From Nymphaea colorata (Eukaryota; Streptophyta; Magnoliopsida; Nymphaeales; Nymphaeaceae): a stretch of DNA of 64,000 nucleotides. Shown one piece after another: positions 46,831-57,582 of the stretch. The first letter of the stretch is position 1; the number at the start of each line of letters is the position of its first letter. Location of the stretch: the NCBI RefSeq assembly GCF_008831285.2, contig NC_045148.1:23727878-23791877 (forward strand), in the 5' to 3' direction. Position numbers and translations under genes: made by a program. The notes under the pieces are model-generated. The model was not told the origin of the DNA and did no database searches. It was given only the letters and a program-made list of their open reading frames with translations.

Positions 46831-47799
46831 TTAATCACAGATTAATTTTTTCCCCATATCTGTTCTTTTCTTTCTTTCTTTTTTTTGGAATGGTTCAATT
46901 GGACATGTGATCAAGATGGAAAATGACATTTAAAGTCTACCCATCTGACCAAGTGATGAGACAGCTCCAATTCTTTTGCTTACGTTACATGGAAAGGCAC
47001 GATTTCTAGATAAAGGTAGAACGTGAAACAGAACATATCATTAAGTGACAAATTTCAATGATTTTGCAAAAATTGTCAAAAACAATAAAGGAATATAGAA
47101 AAGGTATTCGAAAAGGGCAGGAAGGCGGTGGTGGACTCAAAAGAGGAGTTCAAGTTGTGTGCGCCGGCCAGTGCACGCAAAAGTCATATGCCAAAAGAAA
47201 AAGAAAAAAGGGGCATCTTTGAAATTAGAGAGAGAGTTCAGGGATCCATTAGAGCCACAAAGATGGGTAACCTTCACTTGTTGTGGGCCACACCAGCATT
47301 GGGATTGATAACTGTGTCCACCATAACTTCGAATTCCTCCGACTGAGGTATTATCTTCTTTTCCTCTTCGCTTGACTCCACTTCCTGCTTCCCGTGTGCA
47401 AACTGCAACCACATAGGTGTGAGAATGAGCTATTAGAACCACATATCACATATGCTAGTGCAGATATAACTAAGCAAATGCATGCACACACTACCAGTTT
47501 CCTACGAAAGAAGTGTTAAAACATGGAAAAAAAAAACAACTTACGTGGTTTGGTTTGGCATTTTGATGCCTACATTCACGGGAAAGGGAGCTTTCTCATT
47601 ATTCATCCTCTGATGTTCTTGAGAGAAGATGGACTCTCAATATATAGAGTAGAGGCCAGACTATTTTGTGTAAGATAATCACCCAGAATCCTATGTGATA
47701 AGTAAAGTGTCAAGAAAAAAGGGATCAGATCTCTTATCAAGATCTGTTATTGTTATGTAGACTACATTTTCGGTGGTTAATGGATTGCAAAATAAATTG

Positions 47800-47948
47800 T
47801 GTAATATCATGATCTTGTATACCAAAAATCTTGTAAGGAATAACCTTTTTTTGTACTATATATATTTTGCTCAAAGGAAGCAATAAATACAAGCTCTCTC
47901 CAGCTTTATCTTTCACCCTTCCTCTGGTTTCTTTTCTAAGTTTTCTTA
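47800..47948 (+). mobile_element. Short LTR (IR1 right-arm copy)
   Basis: Mirror of 8,306-8,452, with a TATATATT box near 47,866 and an end at TTCTTA just before the primer site. Confidence 0.55.
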
Positions 47949-47960
47949 TGGTATCAGAGC
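47949..47960 (+). other. tRNA-Met primer binding site
   Basis: TGGTATCAGAGC directly follows the LTR-like block, identical to the copy at 8,294-8,305 in the other arm. Confidence 0.8.
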
Positions 47961-49009
47961 AAAACGAGGGAGGGAAATCAACTGCTCCCTTCCATTACCT
48001 CCAAAAAATTCAAGCTTTTTTAGAGAGGTTCTTCAGACACCTGGAATTGGAATAATCTTCTGCTCGACAGCTAGAATCACCTGAAGAATCATCGCCGCCC
48101 TTCCTCTCTGCCGCCTGATACACCTTCGTCTCCAGCAAATTATTTCAAAGAACGGCTGGAAAGGAAGTCAGGGAAGGGCGCCTTTCTCTCTGGATTCTTC
48201 CTGTTGTCGTTATGCAGATCTTGATAAAAATTACACGATAATACACTAGCTTGGAGTGTATGACCAAAGTGCGACATGGAAGATCGCACTTTTCAACCTG
48301 CCATGTCGTAATCACAGGTTCTTTTGGCGATCCATAGTGAAAAAGAGGCAGGCCGTATCAAGAGATCTGAAAATATGAGGACCTTATTTAGAATTTCTAG
48401 AAGAATCAAGCCCCTAAATACCATTTTTTCCACAACAGATCCGTTCTTTTCGTCTTTCCAATTTACTGCTTCACAAGGAGTTATGTGTCCTATTCACTAC
48501 CTTACTCTGTTTGAATTAATATGAAAAAATGAAGATGTGGTTCTCTTTTTTTTTAAAAAAAAGTAAAATCTGTCAGTTCTGATTATAATGTTCAAGTTCG
48601 TTATAATAAAATAGTCATTTTCATTTTGGCTTTTCAGCTTTTCAGGGATGAGAATGATATCTACGCGACACTTTGTTACCTAAGACAGTCAATGGATTAT
48701 CCTGATTGAGTATAAACCCCAAGGGTTCCCAAAAATATATCTTTTTTTTGTTTTTTTTTTTGGCTCCCAAATTCAATTTTCTTTTTAGAAGCCAAAAAAA
48801 AATGGAAATTTATCTATTTCAGCATAAACAGAATTTTAGACCAATTAAAATTGATGAGACATTCACCATATAATAGCAAGAGGAAGAAAGTTGTGTGGCA
48901 CCAGCAGCTTAAAGAAACAAATTGAAATATTCAATGTGCTTTTATGTAATTTCTTCCAAATTGTAATTGGAAAGCAACGTTTAGCTTTTTTAGAGATAGA
49001 AATTGGGTA

Positions 49010-49060
49010 TTATCAAGATCTTGTATACCAAAAAATCTTGTAAGCGATAACCATTTCTTG

Positions 49061-49100
<40 letters not shown>

Positions 49101-49179
49101 CTTAAAGGAATCAATAAAAACAAGTTCTCTCCAGCTTTATCTTTCACCCTTCCTCTGTTTTCTTCTCTAAGTTTTCTCA
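49010..49179 (+). mobile_element. Short LTR-like relic (IR1 right-arm copy)
   Basis: Mirror of 7,088-7,245. It ends TTTTCTCA at 49,179 and contains an expanded TA run. Confidence 0.5.
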
Positions 49180-52100
49180 CAAAGCAACAAGATCTTGATG
49201 GGCAAGGGAACAATGAAATAAGGCAACTATGAGAAAGGCAGCTGTAGATAAACTTTTCCAACAGAAAAGTGAGGTAATGGAGACAATCCCTGTGATTGTA
49301 CTAGGAACTTGTGAGGAGTATGACTCATTCTTGGAAGTCCTGTAGTTTCGTCGCTTATGATGGCTGTGAAGGGTAAAACCTATAGATTGGACTTGAACCA
49401 TGGCTTCCATGCACACAGTGAGAATTTGGAAGGTCTCTGATCATAAAAGGATTCTTAAACATTGAGGAGAAAAGACCAAAAATTTACAAAAAGATGGTAA
49501 CTAAAACTTGCTTAGATTCCTAACTTAGTCAGACTCTCATACGAGCCAAGATTGGAAGGTTGCGTTGGATTTACAGTGCAAATTTTGATTCCCATTCTAC
49601 CATCTTTTCTGGGTATTTGGGATTTTCCTAAGAAAACAATAAGATGGTGGTGGGACAAACATATAATTTCTGATGTTGGCGGGACAAACATATAATTTCT
49701 GAGCAGCAGCATCTTTAAACAAATTCCCATTCCTACTGTTTGTTTTGGCTTTCAGATTCACATTCAGTCATGCCAGTGGAAACTTTATTTTAAAGAAAAC
49801 GGATCAAAAAGTCAGAATTTCGAGACCCAAACCTTGAAATGTTCAAATTTTTTACTGTACAGGTCACGGAAAACATGAATTTCATTGCTCCAGACAATCA
49901 GAATCCTAATTTTTGACCTCAGCTGTTATTTTGGTTATGAACACGACAGCTCTTTCAAACCTTAATTTAATGTTCAAACTTTGGTGAACTTGGGCCCAAT
50001 TATATGGAGTAGCCCCATGAGATCTGCCTCATAGTCATTTGAAAATATGTTAACCATATATTAAGTGTTTTATGAAAGGAAAAAAAATCTAGCTCCGCCC
50101 CTGATTGCAGAAGACAAAAAATCCCACAAAAATGAAAAAAGAACAAACAAGTCATGGGCTTGGTGCTGGGTGTGCAGGACACCATTAATCTCTCCATCTG
50201 AATATCCGTGTAAGTTGTGGCCCCTTGTTTTGCAGTTACCTCTGTTCTAATTTTCTTTCCCCTGTTGTTATCCGAGCCAAGGACACCCTTTGGATCATGT
50301 AACCTATGCTATGGAAAAGTGCAGCATGGCTTGAGTTTCACACGCAAGTTCGAGTTAGCCAGTATTTAACTGTTCCTTTACTATATATCATTTCTAGCAT
50401 AGGCAGCATATCTTGGTGGCTAAAAATATGGAATTGAATAAAAATTCTTACCATTAAAAAGACATGTTTTTTTCCTTTGCATCCTTGTATTGCCGAATGA
50501 ATTGGAAGAAGTGGCATATATATGGAAGAACCAGCACCAAAGGAATTACAACAGAACGACTACAAAGAACCAGCACCAAAGGAATTGCAACAGAACGACT
50601 ACCGCAAACAAAATAAGCTTCAAACCAAACCATGCAATTGTAGCGACCTGGAACCAAAATTTTCAACAAATTAGCCAATATAAATAAATGAACATATTAT
50701 GAATGAAAAAATTGTACATATATCATAAATTCTTTGTATAGGTTAAGTTGATCTTTTACATACAAGAACTTGCAAGAAAAGATGAAGAAGTCTTCCAAAA
50801 TAAAGGCACTGCTTTCTGTCAATAAATATGAACCTTATGGCCTTGTAGATAATAATAAGAATCATAGTCGGGTACTAAGCTGAGCAGTACTACTTCGTGG
50901 CTACCCTTGAAATGCATTTTGAAATATTTTTGATGCCCACAACGCAGAAGTGCCACCCCAACCCAGACTTTCACTTGGAGTGACCAAATGCATTTCAAAA
51001 ATATTTTTGTATACCCACTCAAACGTGCTCTTGTTCACAATTACAAGATTGGTTTGATTCAATAAGAAAGAAGATGAAATGGTTGTAAAAGATACTTTCG
51101 AAACTTTTTATTTACTTCATCAAATTGAATACAAGAGAACAAGAACATAGGTCGGATGATTTTCTTTTTAAACAATTTGAGAAGTTTTTTGCTACCTGAA
51201 AGTTTAAGTATCCTTTATAATTATTTCTTTTCAATAACAAACTCGCACTCTGTTGCTCCAAAGAAGAAAATAAAGAAAAAAAAAGTAAAACGATGAAAAA
51301 AAAGATAAGTGATCATGGAGCCAGCTTTTTATATTAAACGAGCTTTTTATATTAAAAAGTTGAATTCCTCCATTCATGCTTCCCCTCTTTCCTAAAAGCA
51401 CCCCCAACATACAATTTTCAGAATTCTATTTAAAAAAAATAAATACATAAAAAAATCTAATACTGCTGTTTTGGCAACGTCAAAATCAAGTGTGAATGTC
51501 ATGTTTTGCAGCAGATCTTTAATTCAATGTTCCAAAAGTTTGGATGGGATAGCACAATATCCATTTACATTTTGGCCAATGGATGGCTGGTCATAACCCC
51601 CTTAAAACATGCCTTAAGCTAATACAAACTAATGTATGTATAATTTATCCTCATTAAGCATCTATTAGTCATTTTTATCAAGTTAAAACAAGCTTAAGTT
51701 AGTAACAACTTAGAGCTATTGGCAAACATATATTTTTTTTTAAGTAGAGGTGCGAAACATTAATTGTGTTTTATGACAATGTGAAAATGGTTTTTCATGT
51801 CACTAGTTATTCTCCAGTCTTCTTGAAATTTCTTTTTATTTTATTATGTTTTGTTTTTCTAACCGAAGACGACGTTCCAATTCCAGTGACCTTTGAGCTC
51901 AGCTGCCAATAATATACATTCTAGGGGTGGAAAAAACATCTCATAATAAATTTTGACTCAAGTTCTGATGATGCTTTATCTCTTCAGAGAACCTGGACAC
52001 GCTTTTCTCATTGTCTTTTTTGTCTTAACACTGTTTGAAAACCCAGCCTCATTTTCCACTGGACAATTCATTCAAGACAAGTTATCCAGTGAAACTCATT

Positions 52101-52949
52101 TGGGACAGTTTCCACCTACAATGTCATTTATGTAATGATTCATGGCCGGAGCCTAACTAGAATTTAGCAATATTGAAGTCTATTTTGAGTAAAAAATTCG
52201 GTAGCTCTATTATGTAGGCTAAATTCCAGTTTTTTTTTTATGTTGCAACGTAAATTGAATGAACTTCCATTGGATTAGAAATTACTCGTGCTTAAAATCA
52301 GATATATCCCAATTAATATAATTACAAACAGTGGTATAAATTTTTTCAAAGGGCAAAACTAGCATAGCATAAATGGTCGGGCTTGAGGCATATGGAGATG
52401 CATGTCTCTAGTAGATTCTCAAGTGGAGTATGGTATATAAGTTGAAGGGAGCAGTGGTACTACTAATGTACGTATCTCAAAGCCCTATAGACTTGGGGAA
52501 CGAGGGGTCTTAATGCTTCTTCTGTTTTGAGTGGTGAGTTATTGACTTTGAAAGGGTAACAATAACTCGTTCAAGTTTAAATAAAGTAACTGCATGTATT
52601 CCATAAAATGCTGTTAAACAAAGAAATTTAAACTTGTGCTTTTAGTGCACCACTAAAAGTTAGATGTGCATTTAGAGGAGTTCCATAAGTTGTTGGATTC
52701 AGGTTCGCTTCGAATTTGAACTCAGAATTGATGACAGATTTGAATCCAAATCACTAATTAGTTATGATTCAAGTATCGTATGTGACAAAGGATTTGGAGA
52801 CTACCTGATATCCGACTCGAATCAGCATCCCATAGGAGGCATTTATTTGGCCGTGGATCTGAGATCCCCTCGGATCTCAAATCTTTTTTCTATATAACCA
52901 CTGTTCAAACAAACAGTGGATTCCATGTGAGTGAAAAATATGGATCTTA

Positions 52950-53430
52950 AATCCAGGTTTCTCCCTAAAAACTTATGTTTTGAGGTCGGACGGAAGGAGG
53001 TCTCAAATCAAATCTACTGTTTTCACGGAAAGAGATTGGGTCCTCCTTCGAATATCTCGACCCAAAAAATGGACTGGACTCAGACGTGGATCCGATCACT
53101 GGTGAGATCATCCAGTACCAATGATTGGATCATCCATGGTTTAACCTTCAAATCGGGTTCTGTGTAGAAAAAAGAAGGATAAAGTTCCACTTGTACCGCT
53201 TCGTCGAGTGGTAGCCACGCCAGCTTAACACATTGGATAATGGGACCCACCTCAACTTGGGAGATCTACAAATTCCTCGTTCGTCATGGCGCATGGCAGG
53301 TCTTGGTGGACAGAGGAAAAAATCCAAAGAAAAGGAAGAAGGGAGGATACATGAAAATGTTGCTTTGTTAGTGCCATATGAGTGCCACGAACCGATTTGG
53401 GCTGATTCTCGTAAAACTAACATCGATCAT
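52950..53430. other. Unassigned, outside IR1
   Basis: This stretch has no match elsewhere in the window and no recognised gene. It separates the IR1 arm from another piece of the 5 kb unit. Confidence 0.45.
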
Positions 53431-53745
53431 CTGATCTTCTGTATTCCGGCAGCAACCCCTATCACCTGAATTTCTCAGGCTCGACTGAATTTCTCTGCTG
53501 CGGATGCCAGTGATGAGCCCATTGCAGATCCTCCCGAATCATCTCCAGAAATCTCCTCTCGGCTGCTCCTGTTCTCAGCTTACAGGTTCAGCTTGACAGC
53601 AAGTTCTCTCAACCCTTCACTGAGTCACAAACTCAGGCAGTCATATTTCCTTCTATTCAAAGGCTATGGTTTCTTCTCTGATTTAAGGCGGCAAAGGAGC
53701 TTCTCCAATGGAGAAAAGAGAGAGGAAACAGAATTTGGGGCTGTC
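53430..53745. repeat. Fragment of the 5 kb unit, inverted
   Basis: It matches 12,790-13,100 and 23,400-23,710 in reverse complement, from the CAGCAACCC edge to the GAGGAAACAGAATTTGGG edge. The 43,412 end of IR1 is part of the same segment, so this is a further copy. Confidence 0.8.
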
Positions 53746-54322
53746 GGACTGTAATGAGGTGGTTTTCATTGTTTCTCTGTATGGGCGCGCTTTGAACTAT
53801 TTCTCTGTTTTCCCTGAGGAGAACTTGATGGTGATATTCTGAGATCCCTGGATTTTCTGCCCTTTGAACATGAGCATCAAAGCAGAAATTCGCGAAGCCT
53901 GCTCTTTTCGCGTCGAACGAACACCACCGAGTTGGGATTTATCGAAGATCTTCATTCACTCCTCTCTATTTCGCTCTAGGCCCTGCAACTATGGCTTCTC
54001 TGTTTTCTGAAGGTTAGTTTTTTTCTCTTTCTCGGCGTCAAGAGAATTTGAGTTTCGGAAGTCGTGGAGTCAATACTTGGAGCCAGAAAAGGAGAAGGAA
54101 GACGTCTGCTGCTGCTCAAGGGAGACCTGCTGCTTGGCCTGCTTGCCGAAGGAAAGGCGGAAGTGAACCCTCATCCCCTCGTATATCTCTGCCTCCTCTC
54201 CCTCCATGGTCATGTCTCCGGATCGATCTTTGCACGATGACAGGAAGAGACGCAAGTGATCATTTTTTGCAGAAGCCCAGCTGACCATTGTCTTCCTTCT
54301 CTAAGAACAATAAGAAGGAACT

Positions 54323-54690
54323 ATGGCAGACCAAGAAACGAATAATGGCAACATCAGTAATTCAGAAAATTCTCAGGTGATGACTGATTCCATCTTTTTA
54401 CATCATTCTGATAATCCCGAAAGCATGTTGGTATCTCAAGCAATTAACGGTGACAATTTTGCCATTTGGAGTAGAGCCATGATAATGGCCTTGTCAGCGA
54501 AAAATAAATTAGGGTTGGTAGATGGATTTATCAAAGAGCCAAAAGAAGGAGATAAGAATCGTGCCTCATGGGTTAGATGCAATAATATGATTCTTTCATG
54601 GATTTTAAATTCTATTAGCAAAGAAATTGCTGCTAGTATTGCTTATGCTACTTCTGCTGAAGATGTATGGAAAGATTTACGGGTTGGATT
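54323..54690 (+). pseudogene. Truncated copia gag
   Basis: The 122-codon frame MADQETNNGN... has FLHHSDNPESMLVSQAINGD, FAIWSRAMIMALSAKNKLG and SWILNSISKEIAASI, the N-terminal gag of a Ty1/copia lineage different from the element at 24-29 kb. It stays open until DVWKDLR, where it runs straight into a GAATCT-type repeat at about 54,688. No protease, RT or LTR is found with it. 53,745-54,322 may be its leader but I see no primer site. Confidence 0.85.
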
Positions 54691-54790
54691 GTTATTGTGA
54701 CATCTGATTTCATATTCAGATTATGATGAAAAAAAAGGATTTAGATCAGATTCAAATTATGAAATCTGAGTTTGGTCAGTTTTGGATGAG
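54686..54790. repeat. GAATCT-type cryptic repeat fragment
   Basis: Begins GGGTTGGATTG and continues GTGACATCTGATTTC, as at 46,141 and 59,900. It abuts the truncated gag. Confidence 0.75.
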
Positions 54791-55884
54791 GAAACAAATC
54801 AAATTCATAAGAGCTTAGTACCCAAGATTATAATTGTTAACTTCATCCCAGGAATTGTCCCGGATGAGTTTCAAGGTTTCTATCTTACGTCTAGGATAGG
54901 AGAGATTTCAAAACTGAACGACCTTTGGTATCCGATCAGAGGTTTGCCCACCGAGCTTCTTGGATCGCTTGAGAATAGAAAAGTTGGCTATGATCACCTC
55001 TTTGCTCTTTCATCCTATCTTCCATGAAGGAATTGGTCTGCAAGGAAAAAGAACAAAACCAGATATCATCGTCAATTTCGTCTATACCCTTCTTGACCTT
55101 CTGTTTGGTGGTCAACTCGACCTGGTGTTTCCTTATGCATTTCTTAATAGATATAAAAATATTTTTATTCTTAATTAGTTCTTATATTCTTCCATTCATT
55201 TTTCCTTTTTTTTTTTGCTGATTTGCATCCAAATCATTTACATTATTGAATTGGCCGGTTCACCAAATTGGCGGCATACATTGTCGACTTGATTTAGAAA
55301 CCGGTTCTTATGACACAACGATCAGATCATGAGGCAGCATTGAATGTTTGATTGCTTCAAAAATAAGGTAGGGAACATCTGGGCGTACGTTGTTTGTATT
55401 GGAATATATGGAGACTAGTTCTTGGGTTTCACAAGAGGAGTCGAGATCAAGTCGGCTCATATGTTGCTGCTTCAATCTCGAGAAGAGCTTTACCGAGCTC
55501 GACTGGTTCAAGCTAGATAAAAAAAAAATTCATCATTAATTTTTATATATATATTATTCCATTCAATTTTCCAAAAATTGAAAAAAATATATATATAATA
55601 TATATTTTTTCTATATGTATTTCAATCCATGCATTGAGAACCGGTGTGCAGAGCTTCTTTTGCTGCCCCCTTTTTTCGACCGTCACTCCTTCAATCACCA
55701 CTCGGCGCTACTTTTCTTGCCTTTATTACTATCAGATTTTAAGCACAGGCATACAATAGACACTAACATTTTGAAGGCAAGAGTGAGAGTCGTTATTGTT
55801 GTAATGGAAAGGGGTTGTGGTTGTTCGTAATGAAGGATGACACCAGACGCCTAGTAGTGGACTCTGTTTCCCCTTTTTCCTGCC
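54791..55884. other. AT-rich DNA, no gene recognised
   Basis: Short open frames only, for example 81 codons from 54,782, without any known domain. A TATATATA run lies at 55,589-55,606. Confidence 0.45.
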
Positions 55885-56140
55885 TCAGTTTGACATCGAT
55901 TGAGTATGGATGTCATCTTCCATCGATTCTCCCTATAGTGCTATGGCAATAGCTTGGAAGGTGCATCGATTCCATAAAAATACTGGCAATTTAGGAACCC
56001 TAATCCAGATTGGCACTCCCATATTCTCCTCAATTGATAAAGAGCATCTTGGATCCCATCTGCTGCCAACCATCACTCTTCCACCCAGTTTCCATTCTCC
56101 CCTTCTAAAAACTACCCTGAGTTCATCCTCACTATGAACC
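55885..56140 (-). pseudogene. LINE ORF1 relic
   Basis: On the minus strand it carries the same DUF4283-type segment as 11,531 and 44,610: GVPIWIRV, LPVFLWNRC and IAIALGES-like pieces in one damaged frame. It is isolated from the other parts of the unit. Confidence 0.65.
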
Positions 56141-56310
56141 CTTACACGGAAAGCATCCCTCCCTAAGAAAGAGAACTTAGGGTTTGCAACTGGAATGTAT
56201 TTACTTAAATAATCTTATCGCCTTGAACATTTATCAAGCTGCTTTTGTATCTTCTCTTCCAGAAACATTTGCGTTTTTTTTGTTAAATTCAAGTTGTTGG
56301 AAGAGTCCTA

Positions 56311-57567
56311 AGTCCGGTGCTCATGAAAAGTAAGTGATATCGCTTGTTGTTTTCCACACTCGGTGTCTACGACACGACCACAGATCGCCGCAGATCACAT
56401 CAATGGGACTTTTTTTAATTCCACATCCAGCACCTTGCTTGGCACACAAGATTACATCAACAAGACTTTTTCTTCACAACCCTTAACAACATATTTCCAA
56501 TGTCATGTTCTTCTCTTCTTGCCTTCTCTTATCTTCTTGCCAGTTTTTTAGCTTTTTTTCTTTTGGATTTTTCAATTGAACAGCCTGCACTGCATTTAGT
56601 AGACCGGGCCTGTTGGTAGGGCTGCATGACGGCTCGACTCGGCTCAAACATCTTGTGCTCAAGGTCGAGCTCGAGTCAAACTCCTTATAGCAAGCTTGAG
56701 CTCGAGCTCGAGTCCACTACACAAAATCGAGCTCAACATCAACTCGTTTAACTCACTTAACTTGTTTAGGCGTTAACTCATATAAGCATTAACTCATGTG
56801 TAACTTATGTAAGTGTTAAGGTCACGTAAGCATTATTTCGTGTAAGTGTTTAACTCGTGTAACTTGCGAAAATTTGTTTTTATCCTCAAAGTTTAAACCA
56901 GTGATTCAGTGAATTGGTTTTCACAATATTATATAGAATACTGGTGCGAGTTGAGTAGAGTATAAATGACTTGTGTTCCTGAAACTCAAACTTGATTCAC
57001 ACTGGTACTCTATAATATTTGCAAAAACCGGTTCACTGAATCACTGGTTTTAACTTTGAGGGCAAAAACAAATTTTCATAGCTTATACGAGTTAATGCTT
57101 ACACGATGTAAATGAGTTAATGCTTACATGAGTTAAACGAGTTAATGCTTACACGAGCTAACAACCAAATGAGTTAAATGGGTTAAACGAGTCAAGTTCG
57201 AGCTTGATTTTAAGTAGTCGAGTCGAGCTCGATCATGTTATAAAGAGCTTGACTCAAGTTTGAGTGGAGCTCAAGTTCAAGTTTTTTTAGTTGAATCAAG
57301 CTTTAGCTGGCTAATCTCAGGTCCTACTTGTGAAGAAAAAGTCCTACAAATATGAATATGTTGAAAACTGGCAAGGAAATATGTTTTTAAGGGTTGTGAA
57401 GAAAAAGTCTTGCTGATGTAATCTTGGGTGCCAACTAAATTGCTGGATGTGGAAATAAGAAGTCCTGCAATAGAAAAAGTCTCATTGATGTGATCTGTGG
57501 CCGTGCCCTAGACACCGAGTGTGGAAAACAACAAGCAATATCACTTGCTTTTCATGAGCACCAGACT
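56311..57567. mobile_element. Foldback-type inverted repeat, ~1.26 kb
   Basis: The segment is its own inverted repeat: 56,311-56,955 pairs with 57,567-56,990, with a loop of some 35 bp. The outer ends are AGTCCGGTGCTCATGAAAAG and, in complement, AGTCTGGTGCTCATGAAAAG. Inner arms include the CAGTGATTCAGTGAATTGG and GCTCGAGCTCGAG stretches. It has no coding capacity, consistent with a foldback or long-TIR non-autonomous DNA element. Its right end lies about 15 bp from the start of the IR2 right arm. Confidence 0.8.
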
Positions 57568-57582
57568 CATTTTCTTAAAAGT

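Larger units (their letters stand above)
43412..52949. repeat. Right arm of ~9.6 kb inverted repeat (IR1)
   Basis: Reverse complement of 3,258-12,931, collinear throughout. It has one copy of the 70-bp segment doubled on the left, and a longer TA run (about 49,063-49,096 against 7,170-7,187). Between the relics listed separately it holds non-coding DNA only. Confidence 0.9.
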
